This document shows positions 44,396 through 55,912 of a stretch of DNA of 64,000 nucleotides, one piece after another. Both the position numbers and the translations under genes were made by a program. The first letter of the stretch is position 1. The number at the start of each line of letters is the position of its first letter. This DNA comes from Lantana camara (lineage: Eukaryota; Streptophyta; Magnoliopsida; Lamiales; Verbenaceae): the NCBI GenBank assembly GCA_037501455.1, contig CM074861.1, positions 94,527,001-94,591,000 on the forward strand. The letters run 5' to 3'. A model generated the notes under the pieces. That model made no database searches, was not told the DNA's origin, and saw nothing but the letters and a program-made list of their open reading frames with translations.

Positions 44396-47061
44396 TGTAA
44401 CGCCCCGGTTTCCGCATGAACAGGTAAGCACGCCACGTGTGAGTTTGAGCGTAGGTTTTATTTTATTTCTTTTAATTTCATAATATTCATACGTGGCATT
44501 CATATTTTTATAAAATTCATGAAACATTGTTTATATCAATTATATGATTTCATATCATTCAAAATATTATTTCATGACACGAAAAAAATATTTATTGCAT
44601 GAAATCAATTACCGAGAGTGATAAAGTTACCAAATTGTCCCTAGTTAAATACTTTCTAAAATATTAGGGACCTAATTGCATGATTTCTAAGGACCAAATT
44701 GAGCATATTTTAAATTGTAGCATACCTAATTGTATAATTTATAGACTTCAAGGATTAATTGGCAATTTGGCAAGATTCACAAAAATCAAGGGATGAATCA
44801 CGTAATATCATCCCAAGGTTCTTCCTTGATCATTTCTAGCAAAAATATTTCCCAACTCATTCATCTCTCTCGGTATTTCAAGGAAGAAAAGGGAAGAAGA
44901 TAAATTTTATCTCAATCATCAAGATTTCAAGAAGTGTTCAAGGAATTAGGAGATCATCATCATCATCATCCATTTCTTCATTTCTTTCCATCTTTAAGGT
45001 TGGTTTGCATGAGTGATGATTCTAGCTCATATTAGAGAGGGTTAGGGTTTGGAATTTATATGCTAGATGGATTAATTGGACATGGAAGCATGATTCTATG
45101 ATCATAACATGAATTATTGCATGATTTATAGCTTGAATATGTGAATATTTGGCATGAGTGATCAAGTTTGATCATAAGCTTGAAACCTTGGAAATCTTGT
45201 TGTCTTGCTTGTTTTATGTGTTAAAGTGTGATATTATTATGCCATAAGTGTATTTACATCATATTCTTAGAAATTATAGCATTTGGGGTTCAAGAATGAA
45301 GTTGTTGTTGCTTTGTTGTTTCTTCCCGAGAGCATACTCTGTTTCTGCTCTGTTTTTCAGTTGTAGAAGCAGGGAACGACCGTTCCCAGCCTCAAGGCTT
45401 GGTGGGAACAGGCGTTCCCATTCCTTTTCAAAATTTAGGCGGCCGACCGCGGGAACGGCCGTTCCCACTTTGGCCTTGGAGCCGGAAGGGCCGTTCCCAG
45501 GCTAAGCGCGTTTTAAAAATGGAAAAACGTTGCCGCGTTTTCTGGGCAACGGGAACGACCGTTCCCAGTTTTCAAAGGAAGCCTGGAACGGCCGTTCCCA
45601 AGGGGCTGACAGAACAAAAGTTTCTGCATAAATTTACGATTTTGACCCCTCGATCCAACGACTTCTTTGACCCCGAATTGCTATAATATGTGTTAATATG
45701 ATGTGAAACGAAAAGTTATAATACCACATTGCATTTTCGTGGTCGTCTCGACATGTTTTCGCCGTTCGTCACTTTTTGGTCATTTTAGTTCATGTCTCAT
45801 GGTTATGCATCGTATTTGCACAGGTCACGAGGGCGTGGACGGGGAGCAAGCTCCTTAGAGCGCTTATTTATTATATTTTGCAAGAAAGGTGAGGTTTTGT
45901 TTTGGTAAAACGAACCCTACAACCCTTATGTGCTAGTTGTCGGCCAAAACCTATTATACTTATAAACGTTTTCAAAGTAATAAACATTTCAAGCAAGAAT
46001 GTATCGATTGTCATGATTTTCAAGAATGTTTGGCGAGTACATGATTGCACGTGGGCCCGAGGGTAATTCTTGAGCCAACCGGGAAAGCAAGGGCTGACGG
46101 GTAACTCCTGAATTATCCTCACATTGTTGGGATCAACCCCGAAGCCACTAGGAGATTAGTGGTGGAAGGAGTTCCGTGTCTAGAGGGTCATGTCCTCTAC
46201 ACACACCATGTCGTGGATAGTCGAGCCTTGCAAACTCGCTATCACCCGGAGGAAGAAGGAGACTGGGGATTAATCCGGAATGTCGGGTTATCCTCGGGTT
46301 ATTGCATGATTTCAAGCATGAAACTGTCTATATGAGCACTAATTAAATTGTATGATCACGTATTTATCAAGCAAGCAAGCATGATCACGTATTGTTCACG
46401 ATTGGGAGTTCGGTTGGAGATTGCCCTTGCTCGCCGGGGCCACATGTTCATGATATTGACAAGCATGATTAAGTAAATGTGTTAAAATGATTGGTTGTAA
46501 TCTCGGGCAAAGATCAATTTCTTGAATTACATATCTATTTTATACTAAAGTCTTCACCCGAGGCTACAACTTGCATGTGACATGTGATATATAATTATTG
46601 CCCCTCACTCAGTCTTCAGTAGACTGATACTCCACTTTTCAGGTACCCTTTGAGCGTGGTTGTGCTAGGCGGGAGTTGGTCGAGTCCTGCATTATCACGG
46701 GTCTAGTGTTGCACCTTTCATGTACCTGTTAGATCGGATATCATGTTATGTTCACGATTGACAACTTGTGGATATTTACTGATGTATATTATTAAAGATA
46801 TGATAATGTATTGATAGATAATTGGTACCTATATGTATCTATGTAATAAATATGGTACCTATACATATGGATGACTTTACTGCTTCCGCTTTTCATATTC
46901 ATGTTCGTTTTGATTACGTTGGGGAGAGTGTCCCGCCTAGAGCGTCGTTTTTGTTGTCACCCGTTCGCTGTGGTCTTGGTTTATGTATAAACTGTCCATT
47001 TCATACGTGGATCGAGGCTACAGTGCGGGGGATGTGGCGCCTTGGGGTCTAGGGTGCTACA
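44396..47061 (+). mobile_element. Solo Tekay-type LTR, 2666 bp
   Basis: It starts TGTAACGCCCCGG and ends AGGGTGCTACA, flanked by GACCA at 44391-44395 and 47062-47066. It is clearly related to the LTRs of the intact chromovirus but strongly diverged. Modules: CACGTGTG near the start, AAGGTTGG near 44996, a palindrome array at 45372-45598, AGGTGAGGTTTTG near 45889, GAACCCTACAACCC near 45912, GGGAAAGCAAGGGCTGACGG near 46081, a hairpin near 46607 and GCGGGGGATGTGGCGCC near 47026. Confidence 0.95.
45372..45598. repeat. Palindrome array (GGGAAC-GRCC-GTTCCC type), six sites
   Basis: Sites start at 45372, 45404, 45451, 45484, 45551 and 45585. Arms GGGAAC/GTTCCC are nearly constant; the four-base centre varies (GACC, AGGC, GGCC). 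Confidence 0.95.
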
Positions 47062-47066
47062 GACCA

Positions 47067-47238
47067 TAAGCTAGGCTCGTTAAAGGGGTGCGATGGAAAA
47101 AAATATAAAATTAGGATATCAACTATGATTAAATTATTGTTACAGATCTGCAGTAGCAGGTTATCACATAGCATAGATAGCCAAACTCGCAGTATACATA
47201 GATACATGATTAAAGTGTAAGTACCTCAGGCATGATGA

Positions 47239-47314
<76 letters not shown>

Positions 47315-47337
47315 GGTGTAAATACTAGCAATATACA
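47067..47337. other. Spacer with a long TA microsatellite
   Basis: No gene is seen. The AT dinucleotide run covers about 47242-47311. Confidence 0.7.
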
Positions 47338-48510
47338 TGTAGCACCCCTACACGTGGAGATACCACACCCCCACACTACAGGTCGATTTACACACAAAAT
47401 GGATAATCCGTACATGAACCAACCTGCAGCGAACGGGTGACAATAAAATAAAATGACAACTAGCTAGGCGGGACTAACCTCAATTCAAATAACATAACGA
47501 ATAAAAGTAAAGCGGAAGGATAATTCATTCAATATCAATTACCAACATCGAGTGCATGTTATCTTTAGTGATCCTTTATCAAGTAACTATGTTCTAACTT
47601 TACATATCCATACATTATCATCTCTTAAATGTACAATAGATAGCATTAAGCATAATTTCTTTGAACAATAAATAAATAATTAAACAAAATGCACCGTGCT
47701 TGACTCGACTACAAGGACCGGACTTGACTCGACTCCCGCCTAGCATGAACCTACAATGACCTGAAAGATGGAGGCGTCAGTCTGTGAAGACAGAGTGAGG
47801 GGTTTAAATAATGTTAGCGCAGATAACATGCAAGCTATATTCTAGGGTAAAGTTTTATAAAAGATAAATGTATAAGTTCAATAATGAAGTACTCTTCGCT
47901 CGAGAATAAAACTATCAATATTAAATACTTGTTCATTTCATGCATTCAATACATGGCCCCGGCGAGTGAGGGCAGTCTCCAACCTTACTCCAAATGTACA
48001 TGAAACATGCTTGTTTTATTAACTAATAGGTGATCATCCAATTCAATTATCGTGCAATCGTGCGATAGTGTAATCAAGTAACACATTCATGGAATGGAAA
48101 TCATGCAATAACCCTAGGACAATCCGTGGTGCCGGACTCGTCCCCAGTCTCCTTCTCCCTCCAATGATGGGAAGGTAGCTAGCCTTCACCATCCACGACG
48201 TGTTGAGCAGAGGATACATGAATCCCTAAGCCCGGAACTCCTTCCTCCACTAATCTCCTAGAGGATTCAGGGGTCATCCCTGTGGTGAGGATAGCGCGAG
48301 AGTTACCCGTCAGCCCTTGCTTTCCCGGTTGGCTCAAGCCACCACCCTCGGGCCCAATGTGAACGGTCATGCTTACTCGCCTAACATGCTTGATTCATAA
48401 CAATAACATAGCTTCTTGCTTGCTTTTCATGAACATGACTTGATTGAAATGATACTTGATTTCATGTAAAATAATAGATATCAATACCTTTTTGGCCGAA
48501 AGATCACATA

Positions 48511-48515
48511 AGGGC
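48511..48515. other. Target-site duplication AGGGC (partner at 58468-58472)
   Basis: Exact 5-bp flanks of the intact chromovirus. Confidence 0.95.
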
Positions 48516-51055
48516 TGTAACGCCCCAGCTTTCGGCAATTCAGGTATGAACGACACGTGTGCGTTTGAGAGTTGTAATTTAATTATTAATTGATCATTTA
48601 ATTCATTTTTCTAGCATGACATAATTTTATAAAATTATATCCTTGTTATTTTATTGAAAATTCATATCATATCATATTTTTCGAAATTATTGAACGTGAT
48701 TGCAATGTGATTTATTTCTTTATGTCCTTAATTGCTCATTCGCATGATTATAGGACCTAATTGAATTGGACTTGATTGATCATTTAAAATGGGATTTGGA
48801 CTTAATTGCATAACTTAAAAAATGAAGGGATTTATTAGCAAATTGGCCATTTCTTCTCTTCTCCTTAGCAGCATTCACGTACCTTGCCCTCATTCTTACA
48901 TACAAACATATCATCTTGCTTCATTTGTTTCCTTGCTCAACCGTGACAAAACCCTTGTGAAGGAGAGGGAGATTTCATCTTGCAATCATCAATAATTGTG
49001 GGATTTGTGGCCATACAAGCATCATCAACATCATTTCATCATCTCTTCTTCCATTTCTTGCATTTAAGGTATTTTTGGGACTTTGAATGATTTTCTTGTA
49101 AAAATGTGATGGATAGGGCTTTGTTATGGGTTGAGTAAATTGTGTAATTGTTGTTGCTTATTGGTATGTGAACTTTGAGCTCAAGATTGATGCATATAAC
49201 TTGTGTTTTATGGACTTGAAGGATGATGGAGTATATGGGTTTCAAATGATGGATTATTGATGATCTAACATGGAGTCAAGTGTTTTTATGAATTGTTATT
49301 GATCAAAATGCATGTTAGCATATTTATTGCATCTTATATTCACTTTTAAACTTGGCTTGAAGCCATTTTTGTGGTTATTTGTGGTGATTGCCATGGCTGC
49401 TCTGTTTCTGCTCTGCATTCTTTTGCTCACGTATTCTGGGAACGGCCCTTCCCAGCCCCAGTTCAAAACTGGAACGGCCGTTCCCATGATGCTGAGACTC
49501 AGGCCAGCGAGACTGGGAACGGCCGTTCCCACTTTGGCCTGTGAGCCGGAACGGCCATTCCCAGCCCAAAACGCATTTTTCATTTTAAAACGCTGGCGCG
49601 CGTTTTCTGAGCCATGGGAACGGCCCTTCCCATTTTCAAGGGAAGGCCGGAACGGCCGTTCCCACGGCGATTGTAGAGCAAAAGCTACTGCATAAAATTA
49701 AAATTTCATCATCATCCTCCAATCATTTCTTTGACCCCTAATTGATGTTATATGATCGCATACATGTTGAAACGTGATATTTTCAAGGTGCATTGTATTT
49801 TTTCCCGTCGTTTCGTTGCATTTTGCCGTTCGTCATATTTGGTACATTTTGAGTCGTGTTTCACGGACAATTGTCTTTCTTGCACAGACCAGCTTCCTGG
49901 TGACGAGGAGCAGGCCCCGTGAGCTGTTTCCTTGGATTATTTTGGGTCGTTCAGGTGAGGTTTAATTTTAGATACATAGGACCCGTACAACCCTATGTGA
50001 ATTTTAAGCCAAAACCTATATATTTATACTTATAGTTTTCAAATGGGATTGGTCTTCAAATGTTTTATCGAACTATTGAAAGAAATTGATTGATTGATTG
50101 ATTGTTTTGGCGAGTATTGTATTGCACTGTGGGCCCGAGGGTAGTGACTCGAGCCAACCGGGAAAGCATGGGCTGACGGGTAACTCGAGAGCTATCCTCA
50201 CCAAATTGGGATGACCCCTGAACCCTCTAGGAGATTAGGGGAGGAAGGAGTTCCGGGCTTAGGGATTCATGTACCCTCTGCCCAGATTGATTGGATGGTG
50301 GGGCCTTGCAATCCCACCATCACCCGGAGGAAGAAGGCGTTATTGAAACTGCTAATTGTGCACATTAATGAATTGCTTGATCACCTAATCACTTAATAAT
50401 TGATTGATTGATTGTACACAGTCGGTGTAAGGTTGGAGAATTGCCCCACTCGCCGGGCCACTATTGATTGAATTGAAATTGGAATAGTTGTAATCTCGGG
50501 CGATAGTATCTCTTTTAACCTATCAGATTGTATTGTTTTCCAAAAAAAATTGTTACCCGAGGTTATAACTTGCATGTATGTGCGCTTATATTTAATTATA
50601 CCCCTCGCTCAGTCTGTGTTGGACTGACACCTCAACTTTTCAGTGTTTTGCAGGGCGTGCTAGGCGGGGATTTAGAGTCTTGTAGTCTTTAAATTTGGGT
50701 CTAGCACACTTCATTCCACATTTTGTTCATGTATAGTTAGCTTGGGATATTTTGTGTCAAGCCCTGTTATCTATTTTGTTGAAGGATGATATTGTATTGA
50801 TAGTGTAAATATTGGTATCTATACGTAAATAAATAAATATGGTATCTATACATATCGAATGAATGTTATTGCTTCCGCTTTTAATACTCTGTCTTGCATA
50901 TTGGTTGGTTTTAAATTGAGGGTACCCGCCTAGCCTTGAGTCGTTTTATTGTCTCCCGTTCGCTATAGCTTCGATTCATGTATGGATAGTCCATTTCATA
51001 TGTGGATTGGAGCCATAGTGCGGGGGATGTGGTGCCTGGCGTTCCGGGTGCTACA
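48516..51055 (+). repeat. Chromovirus 5' LTR, 2540 bp
   Basis: It starts TGTAACGCCCC and ends TCCGGGTGCTACA. It contains a palindrome array at 49438-49662, AGGTGAGGTTTA near 49951, a CTCAGTC/GACTGACAC hairpin near 50606, GCTAGGCGGGG near 50659 and GTGCGGGGGATGTGG near 51018. Donor-like AAGGTATTTT lies near 49065. The transcription start was not located. Confidence 0.96.
49438..49662. repeat. Palindrome array (GGGAAC-GGCC-GTTCCC type), six sites
   Basis: Sites at 49438-49453, 49471-49484, 49515-49530, 49548-49561, 49616-49631 and 49649-49662. Two have the perfect GGAACGGCCGTTCC in both LTRs; the others have one changed base. The same array is repeated in the 3' LTR (56835-57059). Confidence 0.96.
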
Positions 51056-51063
51056 TCCTACGG

Positions 51064-51075
51064 TGGTATCAGAGC
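51064..51075 (+). other. Primer-binding site of the chromovirus
   Basis: TGGTATCAGAGC, a perfect complement of the initiator tRNA-Met 3' end, eight bases inside the 5' LTR. Confidence 0.95.
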
Positions 51076-51306
51076 CCGGTTGCAAAACCGGGTCTCTAGT
51101 GTCGTGTCTTGTGAGTCTAGGTCGCACGGCATAGGAACTAATTGTCAATTTGAGAGTCTTGCATTGTTATTTGATACTTGAACCTACTTGACTTATGTGA
51201 ATTTGAGGTGATTTGTTAAATTTCTGAATTTATGTGCAAATTATGAATTACTTGCACACATTGGCATTGGCTAATCGAACATGCATAATAGTGACTTGAT
51301 TTCAGG

Positions 51307-54300
51307 ATGGCTCGCGATAGACATCACCGGGATCGATCTCCTAGACATCGACATCATCGACATCATCGCAGGGAGAGATCACCACCTCCTTCTCCACCTC
51401 CTCAGGCTCAGCCACAGGACTTCATGAATGCAGTGGTGGGTCTTATTGATCAGAGAGTTCGGGATCATGTTCCACCACCACCACCAGTTGCACCACCACA
51501 GCCTGGAGGCCAGATTTCAGCTGTTTTCAGGGAGTTTCAGAACCAACATCCTCCCAAATTTTACAAAGGAAATGATATTCAGGCCGAGCAGTGGCTGAAA
51601 GAGATTGAGAGGATATGGGAGCTTATCCCGTGTGAGTCCAGGGAGAAGGCCCGTTGTACCATTTCTTTGATTCAGGGTGAGGCCTACTCTTGGTGGGAGA
51701 GTGCCCGGATTGTGCTAGATGCTGCAGGCGAGGAAGTGAACTGGGAAGTGTTTGTCAGAGAATTTCAGAACAAGTTCATTCCTCCATCTTCTCGCACTAG
51801 AAGATTGAAGGAATTTACAGAGTTGAAGCAAGGAAACAGGTCGGTCTCAGAGTATATCGCTGAGTATGAGAGATTGTCCCGCTATGCCCCTAATATAGCG
51901 AGTGATGATTTCCATAAGGCGATGCAGTTTGTTCAGGGCCTTAGACCGGATATTCAGGTAGCGATTGAGGCGGTCAACACGAGTACTTGGGTGAAGGCTA
52001 CCAAGAAGGCTCTATTGGTTGAGGATTCAGTGAATGCGAGGCGGTCTTCTTACCGTTCAGGCTCAGGTTCAGGCTCAGGTTCAGGATCGGGATTTAGAGG
52101 TACTGGATCGGGTTTTCGAGGTGCCGGATCAGGGTTTAAGGGTTCAGGATCGGGATCTGCTTCAGGCAAGAGGCCGATGGTTTGTTCTTCTCCACCACCA
52201 GCTCCACAGGGCCCAGGGAAGAAGCCCCGACCAGCAGGACCAGTGATTAGAGCTCCAGTTGCTCCAGCTTTGCCACCACCACCTGAGAGACCTTATTGTA
52301 CCTTCTGTGGACAGAGGACACACATCTATGATAACTGCAGGAGGCGTTTGGGTCTATGCTTACTTTGTGGGAGCGATGAGCATTTGGTAGATGGTTGTCC
52401 GGATCGCAAGATACCACCACCGGGAGCACCGAGACCACTGATTAGGGCTCGGGCTTATGCTTTGGACGGAGAGCAGCCGGATGCTGATATTGATCCAGCC
52501 GCGGTAGTCGAAGGTACCATTTGCATACATGGCACGAACATTCATACGTTGTTTGATCCGGGAGCTACTCACTCCTTTCTTTCGAGTGCTATATCTGTTT
52601 CTTTGCCTTTGCCTGTTTCTCGTTCTTCTGCATGTTATGTGGTTAGTACTCCTTTTGGTGGTAGTATAGAATCTGATCGGGTGTTCAGAGAGGTTCCGGT
52701 GAGCATCGAGGGTCGAGTTTTCTTGTCAGACTTCATTGAGCTGCCGATGACTTGCTATGGATCTATTCTGGGCATGGATTGGTTGTACAGACATTCTGCC
52801 ACAGTTGATTGTAGAACGAAGAAGGTTCAGTTGGGATCAGATTTGGTAGTGGGTTGGAGTTCCAAGACTGTACCACTACTTTCTTTTTCTGAAGCTCATA
52901 AGTTGGTTCGAGAGGGAGCCACGGGTTTCATTGCTTATATTCTTAACAAACCTAAGGATCAGAGTAAGCTGGAAGAAACGGAAGTAGTGAAGGAATTTCC
53001 CGAGGTCTTTCTTGAGGAATTGGATTCTTTACCTCCAGAACGGGAAATTGAGTTTGTGATCGACTTGTACCCTAACGCAGAGCCGTACTCCAAGACTCCG
53101 TATCGTATGGCTCCGGCCGAGTTGAAAGAGTTGAAGACTCAACTTGATGCGTTGTTGGAGATTGGGTACATTAGACCGAGTTCTTCTCCTTGGGGTGCAT
53201 CGGTTTTGTTTGTAAAGAAGAAGGACGGGACCTTGAGAATGTGTATAGACTATAGGGAGTTGAACCGGATGACGATCAAGAACAAGTATCCTCTTCCGTA
53301 CATCGAGGAGTTGTTTGACATACTTCAGGGTTCGAAAGTCTACTCGAAGTTGGATTTGAGACAAGGTTACTACCAGCTGCGTATCCGAGCAGGGGATATT
53401 CCTAAGACAGGATTTAACACTCGGTATGGACATTATGAGTTTGTGGTGATGCCGTTTGGTTTGACTAATGCCCCAGCAGCTTTTATGGATATGATGCACA
53501 GGATTTTCAGGCCTTTTCTGGATAAGTTCGTGGTCATTTTTATTGATGATATCCTGGTTTTCTCGAAGTCTGCCGAGGAGCATGCAAGACACCTTCAGTT
53601 GGTATTAAGAACTTTGAAGGAGCATCAGTTGTTTGCCAAGTTCAGCAAGTGTGAGTTCTGTATTGACCGGGTGTCATTCTTGGGTCACGTGATTTCGGGC
53701 AACGGTTTGGAAGTCGATCCTTCCAAGATTGAGTCGGTGTTGAAGTGGGAGAAACCTAGGAATGCCTCTGAGATTAGGAGTTTCTTGGGATTGGCAGGTT
53801 ATTACCGGAGGTTTGTGAAGGATTTCTCCAAGTTAGCAGCTCCTTTAACCCGGTTGACGAAGAAGAATGTGAAATTTGATTGGAATGAAGAATGTGAGAA
53901 GAGTTTCACTTTCTTGAAGGAGAAGTTAGTGTCTGCTCCAGTGTTAGCCCTTCCGGAAGGTTCTGAAGGATATGCTGTTTATACGGATGCTTCTAAGGAA
54001 GGCTTGGGATGTGTGTTAACTCAAAAGGGTAAGGTAATTGCTTATGCATCCCGGAAGCTAAAAGAGCATGAGAAGAATTATCCGACACATGATCTTGAGC
54101 TTGCTGCCGTAGTCTTTGCACTTGGAAAGTGGAGACATTATTTGTACGGGGTGTCCTTCGAGATTTTCACCGACCACAAAAGCCTCCAGTATTTATTCAC
54201 TCAGAAGGATTTGAATATGAGGCAACGGCGTTGGATGGAAAGGTTGGAAGATTATGATTGCACGATCAAGTACCATCCCGGCAAAGCCAACGTGGTCGCC

Positions 54301-55878
54301 GACGCACTTAGTAGGAAGGCTAGTGTGTCGAGCTTGGAAGTGGGTGAAAGTAGTGGAATCGAGCCAATTGTCTTAAAGGCTCGAGTTTCTAATATTTCGG
54401 TCCAGCCAGAATTGAAGCACAGGTTATTTGAGGCTCAGAGTACAGATTTGGAAGTTCAGAGATTGGTAGCTAAGGCAAGAGCTGATCCAGAGTGTCCATT
54501 CGGGTTCGATGAAACCGGTCTTCTTCGTTTCAAGAACCGAGTGGTTGTACCCGAAGAGTTAAAATGGGTATTGCTCGAGGAAGCTCACAGATCGGCTTAT
54601 TCTATCCACCCCGGAGGAAACAAGATGTATAAGGAATTAAGGCAATATTATTGGTGGCGTGGATTGAAGAAAGATGTGGCCGAGTTCGTGAAGCATTGTC
54701 TCACTTGTCAGAAAGTGAAAGCCGAGCATCAGAAACCAGGAGGTCTTCTTCAGCCGTTACCTATTCCTGAGTGGAAGTGGGAACAGGTGACGATGGATTT
54801 CGTGTCCGGATTACCTAAGGTGAAAGGTGGATTCGATGGGATTTGGGTGATTGTGGACCGTTTGACGAAGTCTGCACATTTTCTGCCGGTTCGGATGTCG
54901 TATAAGATTCGCAAGCTAGCTGAGCTTTATAACCGGGAGATTGTTAGACTTCACGGGATTCCGATCAGTATCGTTTCAGACAGAGATCCACGGTTCACTT
55001 CGAGGTTGTGGCGTGAATTGCAAGAGGTTTTGGGTACGAAGCTCCAGTTTAGTACAGCTTTTCATCCTCAGACGGATGGTCAGTCCGAGAGATTAATAAG
55101 GTATCTCGAGGATTTGCTTCGAGCTTGTTCTTTGGATTTCCAGTCTTCTTGGCATGATCAGCTACCTTTGATTGAGTTCGCGTACAACAACAGTTTTCAG
55201 GCTTCGATTGGAATGGCACCGTATGAGCTACTTTATGGACGGAAGTGTCGTTCTCCGTTGTTCTTTGACTTGGAAGAGTGGAAATGGACTAAGCAGGAAG
55301 GTGTTAAGAAAGGTGAGAAATTGGAGAAACCTTCCAAGGCCGTTGAAGCTATGATTGAGAAAGTCCAATTAATAAAACAACGGATGAAATCAGCTCAAGA
55401 CAGACAGAAGGGCTACGCCGATCGTCGCAGAAGGGATCTCGAGTTTGAGGTTGGAGACAGGGTATTCTTGAAGGCGTCTCCACGTAAAGGATTTGCTCGG
55501 ATTGGGAAAGGAGGTAAATTTAAACCTCGTTATTTAGGTCCTTACGAGATTGTGGAAAGAATTGGAGAAGTTGCTTACAGATTGGACCTACCACCGAGCC
55601 TCACGGGGATTCATAATGTATTTCACGTGTCTCAGTTGAGGAAATACTACCCCGATGAAACCGAGATCATTCCTGTTGAAGAAGTGGAATTGGAACCGAG
55701 CCTTACCTTTGTTCAGAAACCGGTTAAGATTTTGGATAAGAAGTTTCAGGAATTAAGAAACCGGAGGATTCCCATGGTTAAGGTTCTTTGGAGAAGTGAT
55801 AAGACCGAAGAAGCCATGTGGGAGACCGAAGACAAAATGAGACGGTTCCATCCAGAGTTGTTTCCTTCCGATCAGTGA
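51307..55878 (+). CDS. Chromovirus gag-pol polyprotein, intact, 1523 aa
   Basis: One frame encodes everything for retrotransposition. Residues 1-60 are His/Arg- and Pro-rich. The gag capsid domain is at about 70-240, then a Gly/Ser repeat (251-287) and two CCHC knuckles (C331-C344 and C351-C364). The protease motif is FDPGATHSF at about 416. RT covers about 595-775 with Asp683 (KLDL) and FIDDIL at 745-750. RNase H has Asp894 (YTDAS), Glu931, Asp956 and Asp999. Integrase has a zinc site H1094, H1101, C1131, C1134 and a triad Asp1164, Asp1225, Glu1261 with the canonical 35-residue spacing. GPYEIV follows at 1411, and a chromodomain-like end at about 1464-1513. The protease reads DPG where most family members have DSG; I recall this variant from other plant chromoviruses. 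No stop or frameshift is seen. The start is the first ATG, 251 bp after the LTR. Confidence 0.97.
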   Translation: MARDRHHRDRSPRHRHHRHHRRERSPPPSPPPQAQPQDFMNAVVGLIDQRVRDHVPPPPPVAPPQPGGQISAVFREFQNQHPPKFYKGNDIQAEQWLKEIERIWELIPCESREKARCTISLIQGEAYSWWESARIVLDAAGEEVNWEVFVREFQNKFIPPSSRTRRLKEFTELKQGNRSVSEYIAEYERLSRYAPNIASDDFHKAMQFVQGLRPDIQVAIEAVNTSTWVKATKKALLVEDSVNARRSSYRSGSGSGSGSGSGFRGTGSGFRGAGSGFKGSGSGSASGKRPMVCSSPPPAPQGPGKKPRPAGPVIRAPVAPALPPPPERPYCTFCGQRTHIYDNCRRRLGLCLLCGSDEHLVDGCPDRKIPPPGAPRPLIRARAYALDGEQPDADIDPAAVVEGTICIHGTNIHTLFDPGATHSFLSSAISVSLPLPVSRSSACYVVSTPFGGSIESDRVFREVPVSIEGRVFLSDFIELPMTCYGSILGMDWLYRHSATVDCRTKKVQLGSDLVVGWSSKTVPLLSFSEAHKLVREGATGFIAYILNKPKDQSKLEETEVVKEFPEVFLEELDSLPPEREIEFVIDLYPNAEPYSKTPYRMAPAELKELKTQLDALLEIGYIRPSSSPWGASVLFVKKKDGTLRMCIDYRELNRMTIKNKYPLPYIEELFDILQGSKVYSKLDLRQGYYQLRIRAGDIPKTGFNTRYGHYEFVVMPFGLTNAPAAFMDMMHRIFRPFLDKFVVIFIDDILVFSKSAEEHARHLQLVLRTLKEHQLFAKFSKCEFCIDRVSFLGHVISGNGLEVDPSKIESVLKWEKPRNASEIRSFLGLAGYYRRFVKDFSKLAAPLTRLTKKNVKFDWNEECEKSFTFLKEKLVSAPVLALPEGSEGYAVYTDASKEGLGCVLTQKGKVIAYASRKLKEHEKNYPTHDLELAAVVFALGKWRHYLYGVSFEIFTDHKSLQYLFTQKDLNMRQRRWMERLEDYDCTIKYHPGKANVVADALSRKASVSSLEVGESSGIEPIVLKARVSNISVQPELKHRLFEAQSTDLEVQRLVAKARADPECPFGFDETGLLRFKNRVVVPEELKWVLLEEAHRSAYSIHPGGNKMYKELRQYYWWRGLKKDVAEFVKHCLTCQKVKAEHQKPGGLLQPLPIPEWKWEQVTMDFVSGLPKVKGGFDGIWVIVDRLTKSAHFLPVRMSYKIRKLAELYNREIVRLHGIPISIVSDRDPRFTSRLWRELQEVLGTKLQFSTAFHPQTDGQSERLIRYLEDLLRACSLDFQSSWHDQLPLIEFAYNNSFQASIGMAPYELLYGRKCRSPLFFDLEEWKWTKQEGVKKGEKLEKPSKAVEAMIEKVQLIKQRMKSAQDRQKGYADRRRRDLEFEVGDRVFLKASPRKGFARIGKGGKFKPRYLGPYEIVERIGEVAYRLDLPPSLTGIHNVFHVSQLRKYYPDETEIIPVEEVELEPSLTFVQKPVKILDKKFQELRNRRIPMVKVLWRSDKTEEAMWETEDKMRRFHPELFPSDQ

Positions 55879-55900
55879 ATCTGGGGACCAGATTCTTATA

Positions 55901-55912
55901 AGGAGGGAGGAT
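55901..55912 (+). other. Polypurine tract of the chromovirus
   Basis: AGGAGGGAGGAT immediately precedes the 3' LTR. Confidence 0.93.

Noticed and set aside
47242..47311. Long TA runs as possible centromeric or origin signals
   Set aside because: Simple microsatellites occur in many unrelated places here (95, 35951, 40679, 62787, 63718); nothing supports a special role.
49438..49662. CRISPR-like array of regularly spaced repeats
   Set aside because: The repeats are short palindromes with irregular spacing in an LTR of a plant genome; no spacers of uniform length and no cas genes.
51064..51080. tRNA-like sequence TGGTATCAGAGC
   Set aside because: It is the primer-binding site of the chromovirus, complementary to a tRNA end; no cloverleaf surrounds it.
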